64,000 bases of DNA from Thamnaconus septentrionalis (lineage: Eukaryota > Chordata > Actinopteri > Tetraodontiformes > Monacanthidae): the NCBI GenBank assembly GCA_009823395.1, contig CM020513.1, forward strand, positions 18,230,501 to 18,294,500. The letters are read 5' to 3'. Below, in pieces: positions 48,301 to 63,990 of the stretch (its first letter is position 1; each line of letters begins with the position of its first letter). The notes beneath the pieces were generated by a model. It did no database searches and was not told the origin of the DNA. It saw nothing but the letters and a program-made list of their open reading frames with translations. Made by a program: the position numbers and the translations under genes.

Positions 48301-50511
48301 GCGCCGCTGCTAATCAGCCCTCTGGCCCTCAGCAGCCACAGATCAGCCTGTGATCCCTTTAAGCGCCGCTGCAGCCGGACTGAGCCAAAACCAGCCTGGG
48401 CCTGGTCTGCCAGCCACCGCCGAAAGAGTCAGCCACAACCTCCGACCCCCGACCTCTGACCCCCGACCGACCCTCCGACTCCTGAGAGCAGTCGTCCTGG
48501 ATTCTTCTGGCTTGTGTACTGGAGGTTTTGTGTACAACCGTTATGAGGACAAAAATTTTCCTCGGCCTTGTCTCACATTGGCAGCGTTTTCCAGTGCGGA
48601 TGGATTTGAAATGATGGTGATCATGAACGTTTTACATCCACATCAGGGAGGAAACTTCCTCAACAAAGTCTAATAAGTTCAGGGGTCAAAGTGTAAATGG
48701 ACTGATGTTGGTTTCAGGGATTAGTATTTCAGGTGTGTGCTGTTATGATCAGAGCTGCTTTTTAATTAAATCTACCTGATTGTGGCTTCACAGTGTTTTA
48801 GGTCCCAAACCGTGAAAAATCTTTCACTTGTTTTGCTTGCTTCATTTTTTTTTTGTTTTAAGAAAGTGCACAATAAGACACATTTCTGGAAATATGCCCT
48901 TTGTGATGTCACTTAATGATGTGGCCACAGGAAAGAAAAATATAAATGTGACGCGGTGTTCTTAAAAAAATGATCATGTGTTTATTCGTTCGTCGTTCTT
49001 ACGTTGATCTTTCTCTCTGATCACGAAAAGTCCAGCGGAAACGTTTCAGGACAATGGAGGGAAAAAGGCAAAGTGAAAAAGGAAAAAGTAGGTCTGATGA
49101 AAGTGAGAAGAATGATGACAGCGGCTGGAAAACACAGCACAACGAGTCAGTGCGACAATGAAATGGCAGATAGCAGAGATAAAACCTTGAATTTTTCCAA
49201 TTTTAGGGAGACAGTTGAAAAAAATGTTCTTCTGGTAATGTTGCTGCTTCAACTGCCACAATTTAATTTGGCAGCCTCACAGCGGCGAGACGTCGTGTGA
49301 CCCAACTGCCCACTAGCCAGCATGCCCTAGGGCTCAGCCAGTCGGGACCACGCTGTCTCCTGGGATCTGAATTAGGTCACGTCGTCTCCCCCGCGACTTC
49401 TCAGATTAAAGGTGGAGACAAAAAATCTTTTGGCTTCTCTGAATATATTTTTAAAACCTCTCCACCTTTCTGCTTTCTAGTCTGCAAGATTGTCTCAGAG
49501 GACACTTTTGAAAAAGGACAAAATCATTTTGATCACTGGATACCCAGAAGTGCTTTATGCTTTCCTGAAAATTCATCTTCAAACCTGCAGTGAATCACTG
49601 CATTGATTTTAAGCAGTGTCTGGTTTTACTGTCCCTGCCAGTCCTTCTGTCTTCAGGGTCTCAGCTCTGGCATGAAGGAACTGCAGGGTCTCAGCTTGAA
49701 CCTAAAGGACGCGTTGACGGGGAGACCTGTGACATCATGAGCACACAGCTGAACCCTGCAGGACCTCCACGTCAGGTCAGGATCTGTGCATGATGGATCA
49801 CCTGTGATGTCAACAACCCCAGGTCCTGATTCTCACTTTTTTCCTGCCTTATTCTATTTTGATCTATTTTTACCTGCAGTGATGTCAGAGGAGACTCTGG
49901 CTGTCAGGTCTTCATTCTTCCTGTGAGGTCACACTGTGAAATAAAGCGGTCCGTCTTCTACCACAGGTCAGAGCCGGACTGGGACTCAACTTTTAGGACT
50001 GAGGGCTTTATGTATTGCGGCTAACTGTTGATAAGTCAATAAGCCGCGGTGGGCCAAACACGGGAGGAATTGATGACACGCACGTAAAATGAATCCAGTC
50101 TTGTTTCAAGCTTCTATTTAACTGCGTTATTCTTTTATCACATTCAGCTCCAATAGCTGATGGATATCCACTAAAACTAGGAAGAAACAAACTGCAGAAG
50201 ATTTCACCCCCGACGCTCACCCCACACCAAGCCATCAGAGGCGAGTGCCATTATATAGTGTTGCGGTTACACCCCACACAACAGCGACACACAACTAACC
50301 ACGTGTCAAAGAAGTGCACTCACAAAATATAAGCATTCTATAGTCACGGCTCCTACAACCTGTTTAAAAAAGTGTCATCAGTGTCAGCAATCAAACACTT
50401 GACTTCCTCTGATGACCAGACAGGGGGCGATGTGGTGCAGAGTATTGAGATCAATCAGAGGAGGAAACCTGCTCATGCACTCACAGCTCAGCCGCCTCCT
50501 GCTGGAAATAT

Positions 50512-50582
<71 letters not shown>

Positions 50583-53500
50583 TGTACAATATATATGTAC
50601 TTATGTACATTTTTCAGGCACCCTTACTTTTTCTTCGAACTTTTTACTTTTATTCCCTACATGTGTACACAAATATGTGTACTTTATAATCCTTGAAAAA
50701 AACTCATTCTCATTACTTTTGTGTTTAAAAGTGTTTAAAAGATGAATTCACTTTTTAATCAGTGTAGTTGCTTGAAGTGGGAGTTACTTGAACTACGCTG
50801 CCGTGTAGTCAAATATAAAAGTGGATCATATTTTAGAGTACAAAGTACAAAGAAAATTGAAAATGTGGAAAATTGGTTATTAGTTGTAACAACACGAAAA
50901 GTAAAAAAAAAAAAAAATAATATAATAATAATTTTTACTTAAGTACATTTCAGAACCTGTACTTTCTCCTTTGACTCGAGTAAAGGAGTTGAATCAGTAC
51001 GTTCATTTTTACCAGCGTATTTTTTTTCACAAGTATCTGTACTTTTACTGACGTACAGAATGGGAATACTTTTGCCACCTCTGTATATGTATGTATATTG
51101 AGTGTCTTCTGACCTTGCACTTCCTGCCGTCCACCGTCTCCTCGTCGAACTCCTGGCCCACGTGGAAGTTGATCTCGGTGGTTCTGACGCTGGTGGACGT
51201 CTTGATGTAGAACTGCTCACCGTCCTGCCGGATCTCCACGTGAGGGTTGGAGGCGGCCGCCACCGCCACCTTCCTCAGCATGGTGTTGACGCCTGGCCAC
51301 CGCAGAGGGCAGAGGTCAGAGGTCAGAGGTCAGTGGTGTTTCCACTCATGTTTGTCCATTTGATTATTTCATATTTGTCCTTATTCTAATCTGATTGGGC
51401 TGGACCGGTTAAGTCATCTGATGTAATAATTTAGAGTGACTCATATGTAATAAAACGGAATTATTCCCAAAATTGAACTGAAACTCAGTTGATTGGTTGG
51501 TGATGATGTCACTGATGAGTTGCCACCAATGGGAGCTTGTCTGAGACAACATATGAAGATCAACAAGAGACGATGAACAAATGAAGAACATGAGGCACAG
51601 CCATTGATTGTTGTGTTTTACATTCTTTACTATGTAATGACAATTGATATTTCAGTCTTTGGAGGGAATTTCATAGTATTTTGTATTATATTGCATATTT
51701 TAATGTCAAACAAATCCAGTTTCAGCCCAGGAGGAATGAAGTCTCTGTGCAAAGCGACAGCAGACACTAAAATTTAGAATATTCCCTCCATCCTGTCCAG
51801 ACTGCACACCTTCAATCTGGAGGACAGACAGATGGACCTTCATAACAGCCATGAGGAACATGAGGAACATGAGGAGCATGACTAACGTGGCTGTTCCGGA
51901 GTGGAGACACCGGAACCTCCTGCAGGGACAGAGCTCTGTGAAACTGTCAGGGCTGATTTGTCCATGTCTGACAGGAGCCCTGTTGATTGGTCCTGACAGC
52001 AGGGCTGGCCCCGCCCCCTTCCTCTCACTCCGTCTGAGCTGGCGACACTTTGACGTGTCTAGTTTGGAGCCACCTCTCCTCCTCCTCCTCCTTCTTCTCT
52101 CTTCTTCCTCCTCTTCTCCACTTCTCCTTCTATCCTCCCCTCGTTTTCTCATCTTCTCCACCTCCCCTCCTCTTCCTCCTCCTCTTTCTTCTCTCTTCCT
52201 CCTCCTCTTCTCCTCCTCTCATCCTCTCCTTTTATCCTCCCCTCCTCTTCTCATCTTCTCCACCTCCCCTCCTCTTCCTCCTCCAACTCCTTCTCTCTTC
52301 CTCCTCCTCCCCCTCTTCCTCCTCACCTCTCCTTCTACCCACTCCTCCTCCTCTCATCTTCTCCTCCTCCTTCTACCCACTCCTCCTCCTCCCTAAAACC
52401 AGAATCCAGCATCACAATCAGAATCAATGCCCCCCCCCTACACACACACACACACACACACACACACTGAATGACTTGGTCAACGCCCAGACATGAAACC
52501 CTCCATCTGAGGTCGACCCCGCCCTTCATCACTGATGTCTTTTCATTGCATTAAATATGGATGAACATCAGCCTCTTTAAAAACAAACCAGAAAATAAAA
52601 AATAAAAAATGTGACATCTTCTCTTGGTGGACATTCATCTGTGTGAGGAGAAGGGGTGGTCCGGGCCAGGCCGGGCCGGGCCGGGCCGGGAGGTCCCACT
52701 GTCTCACTGTCTGGCTGGTTCATGGCTCAAAGTCCCAAATCGACCCTGGAAGCAAAGTTTTCCTTGGAACTTTGCTTCCCTGAAGCAACTTCTGATCTTT
52801 GCACCTCACAGTCCAGTGGAGCCTCAACCGAACCTTCAACAGTCAGTCGGCTTAGCCCTCTGTTTACAGTCTCTCACAACAAATATTATTGTTTCACTTC
52901 TTCTTCCTGATCTGAACTGAGCGACAAGAGGACAAAAGGAGGGCGGGGCCAGTCTGTGGTATAGCAGCGCTCTTTGTGACTTCACTAGGGGATGATTTCC
53001 ACACAACACATTTTCACAAGCTGAAGGGGGACTAAACTACAGACCCCCACCTCCTTCCTCCTTTCAAGTTGGTGTTGCAACCTAAACCTCATGATAGCTT
53101 TGACATTTTACATTGAAACTGAGTAAAAATTCACAGATCAACTTTCTTTTATTATTATTATCTTAAATTTGTATTCTCATTCAACAACCTCAGCTGAAAA
53201 CAGACGCAGACGTCTGACTGACATCTGAAATCAAGATCATTCGTGGGTTTGATGGGAACAACAGGCTGTAAAAAAAACTAGAGGAATGATTCAAACAACG
53301 GGTTAAAAGGGGCAACACATGTCAGTAGTTTTTAGTTGGTTTGTTTTTCTTCCTCTCTCACTGGATTTGCTGATCAGACGAACAACATGTTATCATGCAA
53401 TATGCATTAAGCAGCCGTCCTCGATGGCACAAGCACACCACCACCACCACCACCACCACCACCTTCATCTCCACCACCGAGTCCAGACTCACAGCGAGCC

Positions 53501-54318
53501 TCACGTCTCTCAACAGGTTCACTGCTGCTGCTGCGCCACAGAGCCCTCAGCCTGTCGGAGGGTCCTGTCTGTCTCAGCCGTCCCCCCGGCGTGACCAAAT
53601 GCCCAGCAACACAATTGAGTGACCCACTTTAACGAGTCCAGATCAGAAACTCTTCACTGCCTCATCAGTTCAGCAGCAGCTGAAGAGAAGACGGAGATTA
53701 GAGCACCCTGGCAGCGCACAAACACATGCCCTACTTAAACGCTTAACATGAATAATGTTGTGCCCCCCCGGAATCCTCTCTCACACCGCACCCCACCTCC
53801 CCACCTCCCCACTTCCCCCGCCATCATGTAACAATACCACGTCTGTTTGGGCAGGAATTCAACATCCACTGTCTCATATCTCCAGGAGGACCGAGAGGCT
53901 CCCCTTCAGCAACATCTCCCACTGCAAGACCCCAACACTTCCACTTCTTCTTCCTTCCTTTCTTTTTTATTTCTTTCTTCCTTTTTTTCTCCTTGGGAGC
54001 TCCTCTTCTCAACAATGCCGCGTTGTTGGGAGTCCAGCGCAGGCAGCATTCTCCAAGAACAAGAAAAGCCCTTTTCTGCCTGGACATGATGGATTGTTCA
54101 CCTCATGCAGGGATGCAGCGGGAGAGAGACAGAAGGGGAAGAAGGATGAGAGGAGGAGGAGGAGAGGAGGAGAAAGAGAAGGAGGAGGAGAGGAGGAGGA
54201 GAGGAGGAGAGAAAGAGCAGGAAGAGGAGGAGGAGGGGAGGTTCTTACCCAGGGCTTTGAGAAGTTCATCAAAATTCTTGCTGCTCTTCATCTTCCAGGT
54301 GCCGGCAAAGTTGGGCAT
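42339..54318 (-). CDS. crabp1: Cellular retinoic acid-binding protein 1
   Basis: Cytosolic beta-barrel of the intracellular lipid-binding protein family that binds all-trans retinoic acid and controls its delivery and breakdown. Minus-strand exons in order: 54318-54249, 51292-51114, 45411-45298, 42389-42339. Their sizes (70, 179, 114, 51 nt of coding) follow the family's four-exon plan and give exactly 137 aa. The start gives [20 protein letters not shown], the family signature strand and helix. The retinoate carboxylate triad is visible: R112, R132 and Y134, in FWSRELL and CTRIYVRE. All introns are GT-AG. Introns of 2.9, 5.7 and 2.9 kb hold a LINE remnant, a telomere-like array, a GATA array and a hAT MITE. 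Teleosts carry crabp1a and crabp1b; I cannot decide which this is. It is divergent from wdr61, as in human. Confidence 0.97.
43021..43172. repeat. Interstitial telomere-like (CCCTAA)n array
   Basis: About 150 bp of CCCTAACCCTAA units with CTACTAACCCTAACT variants in crabp1 intron 3. It is degenerate, with a higher-order unit ACTCTACTAACCCTA. Much shorter telomere-like runs occur near 13321 and 61556-61592. Confidence 0.85.
44465..44595. repeat. Fold-back repeat, copy 2 (crabp1 intron 3)
   Basis: Arms of 27 bp (44494-44520 and 44564-44590) are inverted with a single mismatch around a 43 nt centre. The arm sequence AGAAGGTGAAGTTGAAGCCA also occurs once, as a single arm, in the 32810-32940 copy. 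Confidence 0.8.
44640..44697 (+). mobile_element. LINE 3' end with (ATCT)n tail
   Basis: AAATTTCTCTTGGAGATTAA then TAAAGTATTCATCTATCTAT. This is the usual 3' terminus of teleost LINEs that end in a short tandem tail. Confidence 0.6.
45495..46115 (-). pseudogene. L2/Rex-like LINE ORF2 C-terminal fragment
   Basis: On the minus strand an open frame runs from about 46110 to 45706. It includes [32 protein letters not shown] and [19 protein letters not shown], the conserved tail downstream of the reverse transcriptase in teleost L2/CR1-like LINEs. A 3' UTR follows down to about 45495. The frame is still open over roughly 135 codons, so the insertion is not very old. It lacks the catalytic domain and lies in crabp1 intron 2, in the same orientation as crabp1. 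Confidence 0.65.
50513..50581. repeat. (GATA)n microsatellite
   Basis: About 17 pure GATA units in crabp1 intron 2, followed by ATATATGTAC words of the adjacent repeat. Confidence 0.95.
50610..51095. mobile_element. hAT-type MITE (TACTTAAGTAC family)
   Basis: It contains TTACTTAAGTACATTTCAG, TGACTCGAGTAAAGGAG, TACTTTTACTGACGTACAG and terminates TTTTGCCACCTCTG, 20 bp before crabp1 exon 2 on the plus coordinate. Same family style as 13400-13740. As crabp1 is on the minus strand, it sits just inside intron 2 next to the exon 2 donor. Confidence 0.6.
52075..52395. repeat. (CCT/CTTCC)n polypyrimidine tract
   Basis: About 320 bp of CTCCTCCTCTTC with duplicated blocks (CATCTTCTCCACCTCCCCTCC recurs about 100 bp apart). 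It lies in crabp1 intron 1, followed by a (CA)n at 52441-52467. Confidence 0.9.
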
Positions 54319-54525
54319 TTCTGCAGAGTGTTTGCTGCTGCTGCTGCTGCTGTGACTGCTGCTGCTCCTGCTGCTCCTGCTGCTGCTCCTCGTTGTGAAG
54401 CCTCTCTGTCTCTGTGCTTTTGTCCTCCTCTTCCTCTTCCTCCTGCTCCTGCTCCTCTGCTCTGTGTGCTCCTCACTCGCTGTCGCTGCTCCGGCGTCTC
54501 GTCGGCGTGCTGGCAGCAGTCGGCA

Positions 54526-54532
54526 TTTTATA
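54526..54532 (-). promoter_or_regulatory. crabp1: crabp1 TATA box
   Basis: TTTTATA on the plus strand is TATAAAA on the minus strand, 208 bp upstream of the crabp1 ATG. It predicts a start near 54500 and a leader of about 180 nt with no upstream ATG. The leader is purine- and CAG-rich (54329-54395). CTG/CAG tracts flank the box upstream at 54540-54562 and 54595-54641. Confidence 0.7.
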
Positions 54533-54594
54533 GCGATGGAGCAGCAGCAGCAGCAGCAGCAGGTCCCTCCCCCTTAAAGCTGCTCCATCACTAA

Positions 54595-54641
<47 letters not shown>
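54595..54641. repeat. (AGC)n trinucleotide tract upstream of the crabp1 TATA box
   Basis: About 15 AGC units with one TAG interruption, 65-115 bp upstream of the TATA box. A shorter AGC tract at 54540-54562 lies directly beside it. Confidence 0.9.
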
Positions 54642-54642
<1 letters not shown>

Positions 54643-54644
54643 GA

Positions 54645-55711
54645 GGAACAGTTTTCATTTTTCATTTCTTTCACTGTGTTGCTCCAAGGGCCGAGAACGT
54701 TGATCTGCTCAGAGCTTCTGGAATGTCCTCCTCCACTTCACAGCTGCTAGAAGGTCAGAAGACATTTTCACTCTGTTCTTTCTCACAATTTGATTGCATC
54801 AAGTCTTTCATACTGGACCTTTATGGTATTTGTAATGTAGAATGTTTTCACAGAAGTTGCAGTTCATCAGTCTGAGAAATTCAAGTGGACTAATATGAAC
54901 TTTCATTTTCCCACCATGTTGTTCTGGTTTGTTCACAGAAAAAGAACATTGTGGAGATTAAAAACAATACCCAAGTCATCATCAATTATGCATTAAAGAA
55001 CAATCAGATCCTTCACATTCCTTCCTGTCATGTCAAACGATTTACACATTAATGTGCATGGAGACGTTGGGATTGAAAAAGTGGGCAACAAAGGAGGGAT
55101 TTAAACCTCTTCGAAACTGACGCCACAGTTTTAAAGTTTTGCATGAGTCGTTTTTATTGGCCCAAAGTGGGCAGACAGGAAGAGATGATTCCCAGATACA
55201 AGGACAGGCTCATGGACACGTCTGGAGAGAATATTTGAAATGTGAAGCAGAACAAGTCCAGTTAGACCAGAGCAGAAACACCCATGTTCCTCATTGCAGG
55301 GAACTGACTTTGGTGTTCAGAGTTTTGATTGGACAACAAAAGACAAAACATCTTGTTCAAACCGATCGATTGTGTAACTGTGGTGATGACAAAAACATGA
55401 TTCCGTGTTGTTTCATTTAAAACCTGTTTCTACAGTCTGGCACATCAAACCTTTTCCTTTTCATTTTCCAGGACAAAACAGCAAATTTATGGGGAAATAA
55501 TTGCACAATGAATGAAAGATCAAAATTGTAGGATTTGTAATTAATTAAATTTTGCAATTGGTTGAGCATGTATTGTGTAATAGTGATTTTATTATCGACA
55601 CACAAAAACACATCTTTGCAACTTTTTAAGTGGCACAAGGTCATACTTTATTAAACCGATCATTAATATGTATTTATGTTTCAGGTTAATAAAAAGGGAA
55701 AAGAAAAATAA
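54645..55711. other. crabp1-wdr61 intergenic, crabp1-proximal part
   Basis: No gene is recognised. It is AT-rich unique sequence with a possible LINE tail remnant near 55145 (TTTTTATTGGCCCAAAGTGG). Confidence 0.4.
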
Positions 55712-58074
55712 TTAAAGCTGCAAGCAGCGTTTGCGGGACTGAGCCGCCGTGGCCGACGCGACCCCCGACGACCCACGACGACCCCCGACGTGGCCGACGC
55801 GACCCCCGACGATCTCCGACCCCTGCCGTTGCCGACGCGACCCCCGACGACCCACGACGACCCCCGACCCCTGCCGACGCCTGCAATTGCCCCACGACCT
55901 CTGCCGACGCCTGCAATTGCCCCACGACCTCTGCCGACGCCTGCAATTGCCCCACGACCTCTGCCGACGCCTGCAATTGACCCTCGTCCTCTGCCGACGC
56001 CATCTGCTGAAAGAAGTCTATGCAAATGATGCAGATTTTTTCAAAGTTTTTTTTTTTTTTTTTGGAACATGTTGTCAAATCTAAATTATAGGCCTTAAGG
56101 AGACAAAGACGTGGGTGTTTGAATGACGTCTGTATGACTTCCCTAAAGGAAACTGCAGCTATTTATGTCTGTGATCAGAAAGAGGGAGAAGTGGTCTAAT
56201 TAATCATCATAAGCCTGTGTATGGAAATGATGCAGATTTTTCACCTGCATTGTTTTATTTTGTTGGTTTGTTTTTTTGAAGTGGCTGTAAATTGTAAAAT
56301 AAAGGTCTTGATGAGACAAACACGTCGGTGTTTGAATGACGCCTGTAGCACTTTGGTGAAGGAAACTGCAGCCATTTGTGTCTTGAGAATGTTGGACAAG
56401 AGGTCTAATCATCATAAGCCTGTATATGCAAATGATGCAGATTTTTTTACCTGCAGTCTTTTTGAAGTGCCTGTCAAATGTAACATATAGGCCTTGATGA
56501 GACAAACACGTGGATGTTTGAATGACGTCTGTAGCACTTTTGTAAAGGAAACTGCAGCCATTTACAGTATATGGCTGTTGAATAAGAGGGAGAGCAAGAG
56601 ACAGGCGTGAGGGGCTCCCAACCTGCAGCAGCAGAGGTAGCGCCGCTAGCTCCGTTAGCTCCGCTTTTGCAAGCATGGACATCTAAGCTCAGAACTCCGC
56701 CATTTCAGCGTCTACAGGAAAGATATTGGTATCTACCTTTAGCTAAGAGCTTCAGCTATCTAACTATGTATAGTTATGCGGGGTGTGAGTAACGGTGTAG
56801 GCGTGGTTAGTGAAAATACGATCTTCGTTTTTTTTCGTTCAGGCGATCTCAAACAACTCGAAATATTTCACTTCCTGTTTGTTGGATTCCAAAATTAGAG
56901 TGTACGCGACGTAGAGCTTGATGAGACGAACGCGTGGATATTTGTTGCACCAATTTTCGATGTTCCTAGAGGGCGCTAGGTGCATTTTTAGTTTTTTGGT
57001 GTGTTTTTAGGATTTTGGTCAGTTTTGACATGCATCAACTTTAAAGGGTTATAAAATGAAAACGGTGCAACGCATCCGGACCATTCTTTTTACGTTGACC
57101 TTCTGAGAGTCTAGTCTGTTTAATAGAAAAGGTTTGAAAGTTGCAGCATTGACGGTTAGTTGAGTACTGTCACTCTGGATGATTTCAAAGAAGTGGAAAT
57201 AGCTAACTTCCGGTTTGTCAGGGGTCAAAGGTCATCATGTCAGAATGTAGGTCTGTATCCAAGGAACGCGTGGGTTTTCGTCCCATGTCGTTTCGACCTT
57301 CCTAGAGGGCGCTAGAGGCATTTTAATTTTGTCAGGGGATTTTGAGCAATTTTGGTCGATTTTCAATGTGCGTCGACTTTGAGGGCCATTGAACGAAAAC
57401 GTTGTGAAAATTGAAATTTTTTTTTGATGATTCCGTGGATTGAAGGTACAGTCCATGTCATACTGAATTTTCAAGCCCGTCGGACTTGCGCTTTCTGAGC
57501 CTTGTATTTTCACTCTTTTCCAAACAAGTGACGATAGCTCACTTCCGGTTTGTGTGGGGTCAAAGGTCAGCATATCAGCAAATAGGTCTGGATTGCGCGC
57601 ACGCGTGGGTGTTGGCCCCATGTCTCTACGACCTTCCTAGAAGAAGTTAGTTTTTAACGTGAAATCAAAAAAGTGGAAATAACTCACTTCCTGTATGTCG
57701 GACGATATAAGTTAGAGCGTACGAAATGTCGGGCTTGACGAGACGAACGCGTGGAATTTTTCCCCATATTTTTTCGACCTTCCTAGTGGAAGCTAGGCCC
57801 ATTTCAAATTTTTGGACGCCTCTAGGGGGCGCTAGAGAGTGGAATTTGGCCTTTTTCTCTTAATTTTATCAAATTTTTCGCCAGTTTCTACCTATGTGGC
57901 GGATTTAATTCGCATATTTTATATGGTGAGGGGGTCAAAATGGGGAAAGAAGCAGCGAGGAATGTGTAAATAATAATAATAAGAAGAAACATTACAAATA
58001 CAATCGAGTCTTCGCCTTGCGAAGACCTGCTCTGATATGAGCAGGCCTTCGCTGAGGCTCAGTCCCGAACTAAA
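55712..58074 (+). mobile_element. Long copy of hairpin-ended element, family B (wdr61 promoter side)
   Basis: It begins TTAAAGCTGCAAGCAGCG then TTTGCGGGACTGAGCC and ends with the inverse GGCTCAGTCCCG. CGGGACTGAGCC is the shared inverted terminal word. Inside, in order: CCCCCGACGACCCACGACG repeats (55745-55868); five copies at exactly 30 bp spacing of CTGCCGACGC (55871-55990); three units of about 200 bp each carrying AAATGATGCAGATTTTT (about 56024, 56224, 56429); and repeated blocks with GGGTCAAAGGTCA and CGACCTTCCTAG (56930-57860). Before the end come two hairpins (arms 58008-58015/58019-58026 and 58026-58032/58039-58045). No transposase-like frame. The short relative is at 34112-34782. Confidence 0.8.
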
Positions 58075-58158
58075 CAGCGCTGTTCCTCCAGACCGCTTGA
58101 GGCACTATTGCTCATCCTACCTTATCGACCGACTGTTGTCCGACAAGCGAAGGAGAAA

Positions 58159-58173
58159 GCGGAAGTTACGTCA
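58159..58173 (+). promoter_or_regulatory. wdr61: ETS-CRE-like composite site of wdr61
   Basis: GCGGAAGTTACGTCA joins an ETS core (CGGAAGT) to an ACGTCA half-CRE. This arrangement is frequent at TATA-less housekeeping promoters close to the transcription start. It lies 85 bp past the end of the family B element and 75-90 bp before the first donor at 58249. Confidence 0.55.
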
Positions 58174-58174
58174 A

Positions 58175-58248
58175 TGTTGACATGGCGCCTCACTTGTAAA
58201 GCAGCGAGCTTTGGAAACTCCATTAGGTTGTTGTTCTCCACATTAGCG
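58175..58248 (+). other. wdr61: wdr61 non-coding first exon (3' end)
   Basis: The donor TTAGCG|GTATGT after 58248 pairs in a natural way with the acceptor TTCCAG ending at 58856, which opens the start exon (58857-58911). A 5-codon uORF (ATG GCG CCT CAC TTG TAA, 58182-58199) is inside. The 5' end of the exon is inferred. Confidence 0.5.
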
Positions 58249-58899
58249 GTATGTGGCCGTTTTTCTCAATGAGTGATGTAATGACAGCAAACAGTGATCA
58301 TGTCTTTGCCACTAAAGTGTCTTTTAGCCGTGACTCCAGTGACGGTCGCGGCTTATTATTGCATAGCAGCATTAACTGCGCTACAGCCGTTAGTAGCGCT
58401 AACTAGCAGCGCTAACTAGCAACGCTAACTGGTCAAAAAAGATGCAATTTTCCTTTTCAGTGATAAATATGTGTTCAGGTATTGACGTGTTGGTGTTGCA
58501 CAGTGTCGAGAGTCACGTGTTCAAGAAACGGCACCGTTTACTTCGTGAAGACATTGGCTTGCATACGAATGCTGTATTCATACTTTCCCATGTAATATAC
58601 ATGCGTGTTACAGCGAGTGACTTAAAACCAGGCAGTTTTTTAAACGGACACAGTCCATCTGTGGAACTATAAGCTGTGGACACTCAGCAGACTCGGTTTA
58701 GTTTGGTTTGATTAGTTATTCAACTGGGCTGTTAATTGAATGTGAAGTTGGTTCAGTTTCCCCCAAAATGACCCTGGTCAGTGCAGCTGGTAGTCAGTGA
58801 GATCTGCGCTGTTGCAATAAATACACACAATGAATACACTTTGTTGTTATTTCCAGGTTTAAAAAGTCCACTTGGCTCTTGGACACAAAGGAGCAAAAT

Positions 58900-63327
<4,428 letters not shown>

Positions 63328-63473
63328 GGCTGCACTGTGTCTTCCAACCAGACTGGGGGGGCTGAGGGGTCGGGAGGGAGTGGAGGGTGGGGGGGGGCAG
63401 TGAGGGATGAGGGAAGCGGCTGCGGGGTGAAAAGCTGTTAATGTCATTCATTTTTTGCACCGGCTTACAGTCA

Positions 63474-63479
63474 AATAAA
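63474..63479 (+). other. wdr61: wdr61 poly(A) signal AATAAA
   Basis: AATAAA 147 bp after the wdr61 stop codon (63325-63327), followed by a T/GT-rich segment (63486-63520) fit for cleavage. Confidence 0.75.
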
Positions 63480-63553
63480 ATGGTTCCTTTTGTACTTCAG
63501 TCTGGTGAATTTTTTCTGTTACTGTGCAGTGGTGACAGAATTGAAACGGTGTC

Positions 63554-63590
63554 ACATCTCACACACAACCTTGAGTTGTGTGTGAGATGT
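63554..63590. repeat. Perfect 16 bp hairpin downstream of wdr61
   Basis: Arms 63554-63569 and 63575-63590 are exact inverted repeats (ACATCTCACACACAAC and its complement) with a 5 nt loop, followed by TTTT, 75 bp past the poly(A) signal. Confidence 0.85.
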
Positions 63591-63664
63591 TTTTAGCTGC
63601 TGCCGTCACGACTTGGCTGCAACACGTTTGACGAAGAACCTGAGACCGAGTTCAAAGTACAGAT

Positions 63665-63755
63665 TTCTAGGGCTGCTTCGATACGTCAACGTCTTTAAAT
63701 ACACAAGTTTTGCGTCGACGTGTCCAACCAAAACAAAAACATGGTGGCAGCGTGT

Positions 63756-63808
<53 letters not shown>

Positions 63809-63990
63809 CCCGAGCTGTAGTTTTCCCACCGGACTGATTGACTGACAAATCATGGGAAAATAATCGATAACAGAAAGAGATAAACGTTTGTTATTAAAAA
63901 AAAAAAAAAAAAAATCATTCGATTCATCGATTAATAATAAAAAAGATGATTTAAAAAAAATATATATATTTTGCCAACTCCTACAAATTT
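63665..63990. mobile_element. Degraded DNA-transposon repeat with an internal (AGC)n
   Basis: TAGGGCTGCTTCGATACG opens it. TCGATAA, ATTCGATTCATCGATTAAT and an A19 run lie near the far end, resembling teleost hAT-like ends. Inside is (AGC)n of about 18 units at 63758-63808. The downstream boundary may lie outside the window. Confidence 0.4.

Noticed and set aside
51851..52496. Two long Ser/Leu/Pro-rich frames
   Set aside because: Polypyrimidine tract in crabp1 intron 1.
53755..54594. 279-codon plus-strand frame opposite crabp1 exon 1
   Set aside because: Antisense of the crabp1 first exon, leader and CTG repeats; low complexity; no domain.
55749..56084. Arg/Pro/Thr decapeptide-repeat protein (RPLPTPAIAP units)
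   Set aside because: A 30 bp tandem DNA repeat inside the family B element; open in several frames on both strands, so not a gene.
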